This document shows, piece after piece, positions 52,240 through 60,362 of a DNA stretch of 64,000 nt (its first letter is position 1; each line of letters starts with the position of its first letter). The DNA comes from Micromonospora coxensis. GTDB lineage: Bacteria; Actinomycetota; Actinomycetes; Mycobacteriales; Micromonosporaceae. A model generated the notes under the pieces. It was not told where the DNA came from, made no database searches, and saw only the letters and a list, made by a program, of their open reading frames with translations. Location of the stretch: assembly GCF_900090295.1 (NCBI RefSeq), contig NZ_LT607753.1, positions 372,001 to 436,000 of the forward strand, written 5' to 3'. Made by a program: the position numbers and the translations under genes.

Positions 52240-52283
52240 ACTCTCAGCCGGCTCCGAGGTTGCGCCGGGTGCGCTCCGAGCCG
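52240..52283 (+). promoter_or_regulatory. Four 11-bp repeats before second adaptor gene
   Basis: Aligned 11-mers ACTCTCAGCCG, GCTCCGAGGTT, GCGCCGGGTGC and GCTCCGAGCCG start at 52240, 52251, 52262 and 52273. Head-to-tail 11-base repeats are the normal OmpR-family recognition pattern; they end 20 bases before the adaptor start. Confidence 0.55.
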
Positions 52284-52303
52284 CCACCCCCAGGCTGTCG
52301 GAC

Positions 52304-53473
52304 ATGCGTGTGCGACGACTTATCCCTGCCCGCGGCCCGTCCCTGCTCGTCAACACCGGCCTCGCCGTGTCGGTGCTGCTCGCGGGCGGCTGGGCGTACA
52401 CCGCGTTCACCGGACCGGAGACGGCGGCTGCCGGAGCGGCCCGGACGGTGCCGGTGAGCCGGGCGACGGTGACGTCTGCGGTGTCCGTACCCGGATCGGT
52501 GCGCAGCGCGGTGACCGCGACCGCGACCTTCGCCACCGCCGGGTCGATCACGGAGATCACGGTCGCCGTCGGCGACTCGGTGAAGAAGGGCCAGGTGCTG
52601 GCCCGGGTCGACGCCTCGGCCGCGAAGCGGGAACTCGCGGCGGCCGAGGCCGACCTGGACGCGGCGCGGGATGCGGCGGACCGGGCGGCAGGGGCAGGCG
52701 ATTCGAACACCCAGTCACAGGCGGCGGTGACCCAGGCGGAGTTGAAGGTCGCCGAAGCGCGGGAGAAGGTCGACGGGGCCACCCTGACCGCGCCGATCGC
52801 GGGCACCGTGGTGGCCGTCAACGGCAGCGTCGGGGACTCCGGCACCTCGGCGGGCGGCGCGGCCACCGGCGGTGCGACCGGGGGCGGCGCCTCCGGGGCC
52901 GGCAGTACCGCATCCGGTTCGGCAGGCGAGGGACTCGTGCAGATCGCCGATCTGACCCGGCTGGAGGTCAGTGCCGCGGTTCCCGAGGCCGACGCGACCC
53001 GGCTCAAGGCGGGCATGCCCGCCACGGTCAGTTGGAACGCACTGCCCGGCACCACCGCGGCGGCGACGCTCGCCGCGATCGACCCGAACGCCACCACCGC
53101 CAACGACGTGGTGACCTACGGCGTGACCCTGAGCCTGAAGGACCGTCCCGACGCCGCTCGGCCCGGCCAGAGCGTGCAGGTCACCGTCACCCTCGACACG
53201 GCCGAGAACGTCGTCGCGGTATCAGCTCTCGCGGTCACCAGCGCCGGCAACCGGCACACCGTGACCGTCCTGGACAACGGCGCCCCGGTCGTCCGCCCGG
53301 TCCAGGTGGGCCTGCGCGGCGACCAACTCGTCGAGATCACCTCCGGGTTGACCGAAGGCGACCGGGTCGTACTGCCCAGCACCGGCGGCGCCGACACGAG
53401 CACCGGTGGCGGTGGTCGGGGTGGGCCGGCGGGCGGCGGCCTGACCGGTGGCGGCGGGCGGGGAAACCGATGA
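52304..53473 (+). CDS. Efflux adaptor protein (HlyD/MacA-like) 2
   Basis: A 389-residue membrane-fusion protein: membrane helix (about 14-37), lipoyl halves SITEITVAVGDSVKKGQVLA and GATLTAPIAGTVVAVNGSVG, a short coiled coil (AAKRELAAAEADLDAARDAA) between them, a Gly/Ser/Ala-rich insertion (about 185-210), a beta-barrel and a Gly-rich C terminus (STGGGGRGGPAGGGLTGGGG). The stop overlaps the start of the ATP-binding protein (ATGA), so it is the adaptor of that exporter. Distant paralogue of the protein at 47337. Confidence 0.87.
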   Translation: MRVRRLIPARGPSLLVNTGLAVSVLLAGGWAYTAFTGPETAAAGAARTVPVSRATVTSAVSVPGSVRSAVTATATFATAGSITEITVAVGDSVKKGQVLARVDASAAKRELAAAEADLDAARDAADRAAGAGDSNTQSQAAVTQAELKVAEAREKVDGATLTAPIAGTVVAVNGSVGDSGTSAGGAATGGATGGGASGAGSTASGSAGEGLVQIADLTRLEVSAAVPEADATRLKAGMPATVSWNALPGTTAAATLAAIDPNATTANDVVTYGVTLSLKDRPDAARPGQSVQVTVTLDTAENVVAVSALAVTSAGNRHTVTVLDNGAPVVRPVQVGLRGDQLVEITSGLTEGDRVVLPSTGGADTSTGGGGRGGPAGGGLTGGGGRGNR

Positions 53474-54213
53474 CGCTCTACCTGGTCGGCGACTCCCACC
53501 GCACCGCCGAGGCCCGGACCCGTCCGGTGCTCGACGTCCGTGACCTGACCAAGGTGTACGGGCAGGGCGAGGCGACCGTGCACGCGTTGCGCGGAGTGTC
53601 CCTCACCGTCGAGGCCGGCGACTACGTGGCCATCATGGGCTCCTCGGGATCCGGCAAGTCCACCCTGATGAACATCCTCGGCTGCCTGGACGTACCCAGC
53701 GCCGGCAGCTACCGGCTGGACGGGGTCGATGTCAGCCGACTCGACGACGCCCGGCTGGCACTGGTCCGCAACCGCCGGATCGGGTTCGTCTTCCAGTCGT
53801 TCAACCTCATCCCCCGCACCTCGGCCGTGGCCAACGTCGAGCTGCCCCTGGCGTACGCCGGCGTCAAGCCGGCCGAGCGACGCCGGCGGGCTCTCGCGGC
53901 CCTGGACATGGTGGGCCTCGCCGGCCGGGCCGACCACGAGCCGAACCAGCTCTCCGGCGGGCAGCAGCAACGCGTCGCCGTCGCTCGCGCCCTGGTCACC
54001 GAGCCCGCGCTGATCCTCGCCGACGAACCCACCGGAAACCTCGACAGCCGCTCCACCGAGGAGGTGCTGGCCATCCTCGACCAGCTGCACACCGCCGGCC
54101 GCACCATCGTCATGATCACCCACGAGACGGAGGTCGCCGCCCGCGCTCGTCGGCTGGTCACCCTCTTCGACGGGCGGATCAGAACCGACGTACGACAGGA
54201 CGGTGCCCGGTGA
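53470..54213 (+). CDS. ABC transporter ATP-binding protein (MacB/LolD type)
   Basis: A 247-residue ATPase. Walker A GSSGSGKST near residue 59, Q-loop VFQSFNLIPR, signature LSGGQQQRVAVARAL, Walker B LILADEPTGNLDS and H-loop ITHE are all intact. The LFQSFNL-like Q-loop and TGNLDS pattern are typical of the MacB/LolD class that drives mechanotransmission rather than transport through the membrane channel. It overlaps the adaptor gene by four bases and the permease by four bases; the three form one exporter. Confidence 0.94.
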   Translation: MTLYLVGDSHRTAEARTRPVLDVRDLTKVYGQGEATVHALRGVSLTVEAGDYVAIMGSSGSGKSTLMNILGCLDVPSAGSYRLDGVDVSRLDDARLALVRNRRIGFVFQSFNLIPRTSAVANVELPLAYAGVKPAERRRRALAALDMVGLAGRADHEPNQLSGGQQQRVAVARALVTEPALILADEPTGNLDSRSTEEVLAILDQLHTAGRTIVMITHETEVAARARRLVTLFDGRIRTDVRQDGAR

Positions 54214-55445
54214 GCCTGCTGGAGATCCTCCGCTTCGCCGGCCGCGGCGTCGCCGCCAACAAGTTGCGCTCGGCGCTGACCATGCTCGGCATCCTCATCG
54301 GCGTCGCCGCGGTCATCCTGCTGGTCGCCGTCGGCAACGGCTCCGCCCAGGCCGTCAACCGCAGCATCGAGGCGCTGGGCACCAACACCATCACCGTGTC
54401 CAGCACCGCCCGCGGCGGCACGACGCCGTCGGCACTCACGGTCGACATCGCGCAGTCCCTGCACGACCCGGCACTCGCCCCCGACGTCCGGGCGGTCTCA
54501 CCGGTGGTCAACACCGCCCCGACGATGACCCACGCCGGGACGGAGCACCCGGTGGCGCAGTTCCTCGGCACCCACCCGACCTACTTCGGCTCGTCGAACA
54601 GCCCAGTCGCCGCCGGCGCCGCCTTCACGGACCAGGACGTGGCCCAGGGTCGGCGGGTGGTGGTTCTCGGCCGGACCGTGGCCACCGAACTGTTCGCCGA
54701 CACCGACCCGGTCGGCCAGCAGGTCACCGTCGGCGGCGCCCTGTTCACCGTCGTCGGCGTCCTCGCCGAGAAGAGTTCGGCGTCCGGCTTCTCCGACCCC
54801 AACGACGTCGCCGTCGCCCCGCTCACCGCCGTGCAGCAGACCCTCACCGGGTACGGCCCGGTCACCTCCATCCTCGTCGAGGCCACCGGCCCGGAGCGCG
54901 TGAACGCCGCCCAGCAGCAGGTCACCCAGATCCTCAACCAGCGCCTCAAGCTGCCGGCCGGCACCACCGCCACCGGCCGTGGTGGTGGTGCGGGGGTGGG
55001 TGCCGCGCCGTACCGGATCCAGAACGCCGCCCAACTCCTCGCCACCCGCACCGAGACCGCACAGACCTTCACCGTCCTGCTCGGCGCCGTCGCCGGCATC
55101 AGCCTGCTCGTCGGCGGCATCGGCATCACCAACATCATGCTGGTGACGGTCACCGAGCGAACCCGGGAGATCGGCATCCGCAAGGCCCTCGGCGCGCCCC
55201 GGCGCACCATCCTCACCCAGTTCCTCGCCGAGGCGACCATGCTCAGTGTCCTCGGTGGCGGCCTGGGCGTGGCCGCCGCACTCATCGGCAGCCGATTCAC
55301 CATCGTCGGCGTGCAACCGGTGATCGTGCCCAGCTCCGTCGCACTGGCCCTCGGCGTCTCCGTCGCGATCGGCCTGTTCTTCGGCAGCGTCCCCGCCAGC
55401 CGCGCCGCCGGCCTGCGCCCCATCGACGCACTCCGCTACGAATGA
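54210..55445 (+). CDS. ABC transporter permease (MacB/FtsX type)
   Basis: A 411-residue permease with the four-helix FtsX/MacB layout: an N-terminal helix (about 20-45; LTMLGILIGVAAVILLVAVG), a large extracytoplasmic MacB-PCD domain (about 50-280), and three helices at about 290-400. TERTREIGIRKALGAPRRTI is the conserved coupling segment after the second helix. The exporter it forms with the ATPase and adaptor likely removes peptides or lipids from the membrane. Ends ATGA-coupled to the next small gene. Confidence 0.93.
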   Translation: MSLLEILRFAGRGVAANKLRSALTMLGILIGVAAVILLVAVGNGSAQAVNRSIEALGTNTITVSSTARGGTTPSALTVDIAQSLHDPALAPDVRAVSPVVNTAPTMTHAGTEHPVAQFLGTHPTYFGSSNSPVAAGAAFTDQDVAQGRRVVVLGRTVATELFADTDPVGQQVTVGGALFTVVGVLAEKSSASGFSDPNDVAVAPLTAVQQTLTGYGPVTSILVEATGPERVNAAQQQVTQILNQRLKLPAGTTATGRGGGAGVGAAPYRIQNAAQLLATRTETAQTFTVLLGAVAGISLLVGGIGITNIMLVTVTERTREIGIRKALGAPRRTILTQFLAEATMLSVLGGGLGVAAALIGSRFTIVGVQPVIVPSSVALALGVSVAIGLFFGSVPASRAAGLRPIDALRYE

Positions 55446-55921
55446 CAGGTGAAGACGTGACGACCGATCTGGACACCGCTCTCGCCGCCGGGCCCCGCCC
55501 CTGGCGGAACAGGGCCACCCCGTGGCTCGCGGCAGCGTTGCTGCTCGTCGGCGGCTTCGCCGGCGGGGCGCAGGCGCAGCAGACGTTCGGACCGGACCCC
55601 GCAGCCGCACCGGCAGGGCGCGGGGCGGCGGTCGACGGACCCGCCGGTGGGGCCCGCGGTGGCGGTGCCCGTGGCGGTGGCGCCGCTCCCCCGGCCGCCA
55701 CCGCCACCCCGGCCACCACCGGTACCGTCACCGACATCGACGGATCCGTCATGAAGATCCGGCGCGAGTCCGGCGAGGTGGTCACCGTGCAGACGGACGA
55801 CCGCACGCAGGTCCGGCTGCCCGGTGCGCTCAAGAACCTCCAGACCGGCGACACCGTCCTGGTGACCGGGAACCTGCAGGGCAGTGAGATCGCCGCCGCC
55901 ACGATCACCCGACAGGAGTAG
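55442..55921 (+). CDS. Small membrane-anchored protein with OB-like (DUF5666-type) domain
   Basis: A 159-residue protein: cytoplasmic N terminus, one helix (about 27-47), a Gly/Ala/Arg-rich linker (about 50-90) and an extracytoplasmic domain of about 65 residues with GTVTDIDGSVMKIRRESGEV and GDTVLVTGNLQGSEIAAATI, which fits the OB-like DUF5666 pattern. The ATG overlaps the permease stop by four bases; GTG 55457 is an alternative start. Last gene of the exporter operon; may be an accessory or substrate-binding factor. A strong terminator follows. Confidence 0.7.
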   Translation: MTGEDVTTDLDTALAAGPRPWRNRATPWLAAALLLVGGFAGGAQAQQTFGPDPAAAPAGRGAAVDGPAGGARGGGARGGGAAPPAATATPATTGTVTDIDGSVMKIRRESGEVVTVQTDDRTQVRLPGALKNLQTGDTVLVTGNLQGSEIAAATITRQE

Positions 55922-55924
55922 AGG

Positions 55925-55967
55925 CAGGCCCCTGGTTCGTCCGGTGACCGGTCGAACCAGGGGCCTG
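55925..55967. terminator. Terminator after exporter operon
   Basis: A 15-bp perfect stem (CAGGCCCCTGGTTCG and CGAACCAGGGGCCTG) with a 13-base loop immediately after the stop; convergent with the GH6 gene. Confidence 0.75.
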
Positions 55968-56026
55968 GTGGGAACCTGCCGCGGCTATGCCTCACTTCTG
56001 CCGCGGCGGGTCGGCCGTCCGCCTGG

Positions 56027-57820
56027 TCAGGAGAGCGGCGGGTAGGCGTTCTGCATCAGCTGGGCGAACTGCGCCGGGAACCAGGCGCCCGAGATCGGGG
56101 CGTTGTCCAGGGAACCGGTCCTGCTGTAGCCGTTGCGGGCGTTCCCACCGTAGGTGGGGTCGCACATCCGGTCGAAGCCCTTGCCCTCGTTGTTCGGGAT
56201 CTCCTTGCTGGAGCCGTCCGACTCACCCGGGGGCTTGACCCAGACGTAGGCGTCGATGCCGGGCTCCGGCGCGGCCTTCGGCCGCTCACCCAGACCCGCA
56301 CCGGCCTGGTTGCACCAGTTGCCGGCGTGGATCCGCCGGTCGATACGGCTACCGTCGACGTAGGCGTTCACGTCGGTCATCGGGCCGGGGCCGGTGGGCC
56401 GGGCGGTGCCGCCCCAACCGTTGCGGGAGGTGTCGATCAGCATACCGATGCTGTTCGGGAATCCCTTGGAGACCAGCTCGTTGCGGAACGCCTGGGCGAA
56501 CGACAGCTCGTCGACGTAGAAGTTCCAGTCGACCCACTTGGACTGCCGGACCATCTGCCCGTTCACCGTGTCGGTGACCTTGAAGTACGGCTCCTTCAGC
56601 GCCGAGTAGTTCGCGGTGTTGACGATGAAGCCGTGCACGTGGTTCACCGTGCTGCCGGACGCGGTGGCGGCCTCCTTGATGATCCCGGCCACCGGGCTGA
56701 AGTTGCTGTCCCAGCCGATCCAGCCGTGGTGCGCGGCGTCGACGTAGTTGTAGACGTTGCCGATCGCGCCCAGCTTGGCCAGGGCGTAGCCGACACCGTT
56801 GATGTACGCGCCGTTGGCCTTGACCGTGTCGCACATGGCGGTGGCGCCGGGGCTGCCACCGGTGTTGGTGTGCAGGTTCGGCAGCGAGTCGATCTCGATG
56901 ATGTTGATGATCCGCAGGTCCTTGTACTTCGCGTCGCCCTGGATCGCGGCGATCGGGTCGATGTAGTCGGACTTGTACTTGGGCAGCTCGTTCGGGCCCA
57001 GCTCGCCGTTGGAGGCGAGCGCCGCGCAGTCGCGGCCGGGCAGGTTGTAGATGACGAACTGGATGTACTTCGCGCCTTGGCGCAGCGCCTCATCGAGGTG
57101 GTCCCGCACGCCCATCGCGCCGTTGGAGCTGCTGTCCGGGGTGCCGTTGATGGCGGCGATCCGGTCGATCCACACGGCGGTCGGGTTGTTCGACACCCGG
57201 TTGCCGCCCGCGACGGACTCGGCCTTGGCCTTCCACTCCGGGTTCACGTACCCCTTGGCGTTGAGGTACGGGTTGTCGACCTTCGGTCCCGGCGGGGTCG
57301 TGGGGCCGGTCGGCGACGGAGTGGGGTCCGTTGGCGTCGGCGTCGGGTTGCTGGGCGTCGGCGTCGGGTTGCTCGGCGACGGGGTGGGGGTGCCGCCGTT
57401 GCAGACCACGCCGTTCAGGGTGAACGAGGTCGGCTTCGGGTTGCTGCCGCTCCACGCGCCGTTGAACCCGATGCTGGTGCTGGCGCCGCTGCCGAGCGAG
57501 CCGTTCCAGGACTCGTTGGTCGCGGTGACGTTCTGGCCGGACTGCGTGAACTTCGCCGCCCAGCCCTGCTGCACACGCTGACTGCCGTTGGGGAAGGTGA
57601 AGCCGAGGTTCCACGAGCTGACCGGGTCACCGAGGTTCTTGATGGTGATGTTGGCGGTGAAGCCGCCCGGCCAGTCGTTGGTGGTGTAGTCGACGCTGCA
57701 CTGGGTCGCGGCCTGCGCCGCGGTGACCGGAATGGTCACCAGCCCGCCGGCCACCAGGGCGCTCGCACCGGCGAGTGCGACCGCCCGGCGCCTGCCGGAC
57801 AGGTTTCTCCACAGATTCAT
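56027..57820 (-). CDS. GH6 cellulase with N-terminal CBM2
   Basis: A 597-residue secreted beta-1,4-glucanase or cellobiohydrolase. Signal peptide about 1-38 (ending TAAQAAT), CBM2 (about 40-140; TNDWPGGFTANITIKN), Pro/Thr linker with repeated TPSNPTPTPSNP, then the GH6 domain (about 185-597). The region FVIYNLPGRDCAALASNGEL carries the catalytic Asp neighbourhood, RIINIIEIDSLPN the strand with acidic residues, and GMLIDTSRNGWGG is characteristic. The ATG has AAGGAG nine bases upstream. A CebR-type box lies about 245 bases upstream; long loops would be needed to tell exo from endo action. Confidence 0.93.
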   Translation of the reverse strand: MNLWRNLSGRRRAVALAGASALVAGGLVTIPVTAAQAATQCSVDYTTNDWPGGFTANITIKNLGDPVSSWNLGFTFPNGSQRVQQGWAAKFTQSGQNVTATNESWNGSLGSGASTSIGFNGAWSGSNPKPTSFTLNGVVCNGGTPTPSPSNPTPTPSNPTPTPTDPTPSPTGPTTPPGPKVDNPYLNAKGYVNPEWKAKAESVAGGNRVSNNPTAVWIDRIAAINGTPDSSSNGAMGVRDHLDEALRQGAKYIQFVIYNLPGRDCAALASNGELGPNELPKYKSDYIDPIAAIQGDAKYKDLRIINIIEIDSLPNLHTNTGGSPGATAMCDTVKANGAYINGVGYALAKLGAIGNVYNYVDAAHHGWIGWDSNFSPVAGIIKEAATASGSTVNHVHGFIVNTANYSALKEPYFKVTDTVNGQMVRQSKWVDWNFYVDELSFAQAFRNELVSKGFPNSIGMLIDTSRNGWGGTARPTGPGPMTDVNAYVDGSRIDRRIHAGNWCNQAGAGLGERPKAAPEPGIDAYVWVKPPGESDGSSKEIPNNEGKGFDRMCDPTYGGNARNGYSRTGSLDNAPISGAWFPAQFAQLMQNAYPPLS

Positions 57821-58062
57821 GCCACAGATCTCCTTGGGCGAGACCGGGTCCGCGAACGGCCCGGCTGGACGGCCCGGCGGGCGTCGACTGCGAACGGCCT
57901 ACCGATGCCATCAGGTGTATTCGGGGGTGCCCGGCCCGGACGGGCGGCGATGCGCTTTGGACACGACGGTCCAGGCCGGCGGAACGGTCGCCCGGCGAAC
58001 CGGGTGCCCTCGACCGTCCCGCCGACACGCTGGGTGTGATCCGGCGGTAGACCAACCATAAC

Positions 58063-58076
58063 TGGGAGCGCTTCCA
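58063..58076. promoter_or_regulatory. CebR-type operator upstream of GH6 gene
   Basis: TGGGAGCGCTTCCA, identical to the 14-mer before the GH5 gene (29536-29549); about 245 bases before the GH6 start. Confidence 0.8.
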
Positions 58077-58231
58077 TCGCAATACCTGAATGGGAAATGA
58101 ATTATGCCTTCGTCCGTGACGGAGACAAGATCCGCCACCTTTACGGTCCACATCGAGGTCAGAGCATGTGCATCTCCGGCATGCCACCCACCACCGTCGG
58201 CGACGGCAGGGCGCTATTCGGCCGCCGCCGG

Positions 58232-58243
58232 TGAAATGTTTCA
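58232..58243. promoter_or_regulatory. LacI-type palindrome TGAAATGTTTCA
   Basis: Near-palindrome of the TGAAA-TTTCA class with a short centre; about 410 bases upstream of the GH6 start. Function uncertain. Confidence 0.3.
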
Positions 58244-59295
58244 GGAAACGCGCGCGGCGCTCGGCCACACTCCACCCGGCACACCCTCACCCCGCCTCGA
58301 CAGCCTCGTCAACTGCACACGTGACGGGCCTCGGAGCCGCACGGCAGATGCCGAACTGGTTGGTGCCGCCGACCCGGCCGCCAGGACCGATACCTGCCTG
58401 TCGGCTCACCGGGCCGAGCAGCACGGGGCCGTCATCGCGCGGATCGGGCCGGACGAGGCACGCGGCGATGGTCGGCCCTCGCACCTCCACGCCGCGGACG
58501 CCGGAGCAGCCGGGAGTCGCAACGCCAACACCACCGCCCACCACGGGGACGCAGCAGCGTGCACGTCACCCAGTGCCACGCCCGGACGGCGGCACGGGCC
58601 AACGCGTCGAACGCCAGCACGAGTGCGGCCAGCACCCCCCGAACGTGATCGAGGTGATCGGCCAGATCGGCCGGGCGGCGGTGTCGTGCCGGCCGGCCGG
58701 CACTCCGGTGATTCCTTGTCTTGCCGGCGTTCATGGACTGTCGGCCGACTGCCGGCCCACGATTACGACGCCACCGGAGGCGACCGGGCCAGTGGTAGTG
58801 GTTCAGGTTCAAGCCCTGCCGGGAGACCCGCGCGCGGTTCACGACGCCCCTCGCCGATGCGATGCCGGCGACCCGCCGGCATCCCCACCGCTCGCGGGCG
58901 CAGTTGAAAATCGCGTGTCGGTAGGCCGCCACAGCGACCCCCACCTGACCTGACCCACTTCTGTCCGAGCAACCAATGACCCCTCCCTGGGACAGGCTGT
59001 CGGAGCGAGACACCCAGGTCTCGCTCCGACAGCTGGACATTCGGTCACCGGCAATTCGGTATGGACGGGATTCCGGTCTTCCGGCAAGCCGTTGTCCGCA
59101 CAGGAGTACGGCCCGACCGACGTGGACGGTTCAAATGCCGACGCGATTTCCTGCCGCAGCGAATACTTCCTCCAAACGATTTCGGGCATGCCGAATTCGG
59201 GGATGCGCGATTGTTCCGCGATCCCCTCGCAGCGCCACTCTCAATGGCGACCGCTGGTGGGCGGACCTCGTCACCGCGACGGGTGCCCGACAGGA

Positions 59296-59323
59296 GACAC
59301 CCCGGTCCCGCGCGCCAGGTTTC
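59296..59323 (-). promoter_or_regulatory. Orphan GAAACC-N17-GTGTC promoter, site l
   Basis: Minus-strand GAAACC and GTGTC with a 17-base spacer, directed away from cassette 3 into a region with no recognised gene. The local string GCGCCAGGTTTCAC also occurs at site k next to cassette 2. Confidence 0.55.
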
Positions 59324-59394
59324 ACCGTGCAGAAGATTTCCGACAGCGTCCTCGATGCAGCTCCCGGCAGGTGGTCGCCGCCGACGGGAGGCGG

Positions 59395-60189
59395 TCAGTC
59401 GGGTACACGGTCGTGCAGGACATCGACGTAGAAGGCCCGCTGGTCACCGCGGACGGAGAAGCGGGCCTGCTCGATCCAGTCGAACTGCTCCAGCGTGCGT
59501 CGCATCGGCTCCAGCAGCTTGGCCTTCTCGCACCTGTCTCCGGGGGCCAGGATCCCGTCGAGGTCAGTGAAGTCGGCCCGGGCTTGCGGCCCGTCCAGCT
59601 TCAGATAGCGGAAGCGGTGGGAGTCGTCGTCGAAGACGCTGGTCAGGCCGGCAGCACGCTCGGCTCGGGTCGGACCGTCGAGCAGAGCGCGCAACGCCTC
59701 CTTGGCGACGGCCCGCGCCGGCACACCCCGGGTCACCGCGACCACCTGCGGGCAGGTCTGGCCGGGCCGTTGGCGCAGGAGGAACAGCTGGACCGTCCGG
59801 GTACCGGTGGTCGGCTCGGCTGCCGGTTGGAGCGACTCGTCCACCTCCGGCGGGGTAGCGCCCGCAGTGGCGGGAGGCACCGGGATCGACGGGCGAGCAG
59901 ACCCCACCGTCGGTGCGGACGCGGTGGGCGCGGTCGATGCGGGCGCGGTCGATGCGGGAGCGGCCACCTGCGGGCGCTGGGGCGACGCGGTCACCGCGGC
60001 CACGCCGGCCGGGAGGGCCACCATCACCACAGCGAGCAGGCCCGTCACCGCGCTCACGTGGGCACGGCGTCGGCGCGCCCGGCGACGCAGGTCGTCCGGA
60101 TCAGGTGGTCGTGCGGCGTCGGCGGCGGCCCCGGCCAGGTGGCGGAGGGTGTCGGGAGACACTCCTCCGTCCTGAAATCCGTCAGTCAC
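59395..60189 (-). CDS. GerMN-domain membrane-anchored protein (cassette 3)
   Basis: A 264-residue paralogue of the proteins at 22045 and 41729: Arg-rich cytoplasmic head (about 1-45), membrane helix (about 47-66), an Ala/Thr/Pro linker with repeated APASTAPAST-like units, then the GerMN-like domain (TVQLFLLRQRPGQTCPQVVA, ALRALLDGPTRAERAAGLTS) ending RGDQRAFYVDVLHDRVPD. GTG 60189 has GAGGAG six bases upstream and matches the start context of cassette 2. Divergent from the sigma factor at 60363. Promoter site l lies immediately beyond its stop. Confidence 0.82.
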   Translation of the reverse strand: MTDGFQDGGVSPDTLRHLAGAAADAARPPDPDDLRRRARRRRAHVSAVTGLLAVVMVALPAGVAAVTASPQRPQVAAPASTAPASTAPTASAPTVGSARPSIPVPPATAGATPPEVDESLQPAAEPTTGTRTVQLFLLRQRPGQTCPQVVAVTRGVPARAVAKEALRALLDGPTRAERAAGLTSVFDDDSHRFRYLKLDGPQARADFTDLDGILAPGDRCEKAKLLEPMRRTLEQFDWIEQARFSVRGDQRAFYVDVLHDRVPD

Positions 60190-60228
60190 CGTCGTCTCCT
60201 CAGGGCGTGATCTTGGGGAATTCACCGT

Positions 60229-60257
60229 TTGACGTATCAGTTCTTATCACATACGGT
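60229..60257 (+). promoter_or_regulatory. Conserved promoter of sigma gene, cassette 3
   Basis: TTGACG, 17 bases, TACGGT, about 105 bases before the sigma gene. TATCACATAC and GCAATCGTTACTTA blocks match cassette 2 closely. Confidence 0.7.
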
Positions 60258-60362
60258 GCAATCGTTACTTATCTGGATGATTCGGATCATCCAGGTCGGA
60301 CGGTCGCCACCCGAACACGCGCCCCCGTGCCGCGCGTGGTGTGGCAGGTGTCGAGGGGTCCG

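Larger units (their letters stand above)
57821..59394. other. 1.57-kb gene-poor region between GH6 and cassette 3
   Basis: Holds the CebR-type box (58063-58076), a LacI-type palindrome (58232-58243) and an orphan GAAACC-N17-GTGTC promoter (59296-59323). The stretch around 59040-59240 is less GC-rich than its surroundings. No open frame on either strand shows recognisable protein features; it may be a decayed gene region. Confidence 0.55.

Noticed and set aside
58804..58818. CAGGTTCAAGCCCTG resembles the T-arm of a tRNA
   Set aside because: No matching acceptor stem, anticodon arm or D-arm could be found in the 70 bases before it, and no tRNA 3' end follows; treated as chance.
58104..58907. 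267-codon plus-strand frame in the gene-poor region
   Set aside because: Composition is His/Pro/Arg-rich without hydrophobic core pattern; no start signal.
58839..59189. 116-codon minus-strand frame downstream of orphan promoter l
   Set aside because: No ribosome-binding site, no signal peptide and no recognisable motif; kept only as a possibility in the orphan-promoter finding.
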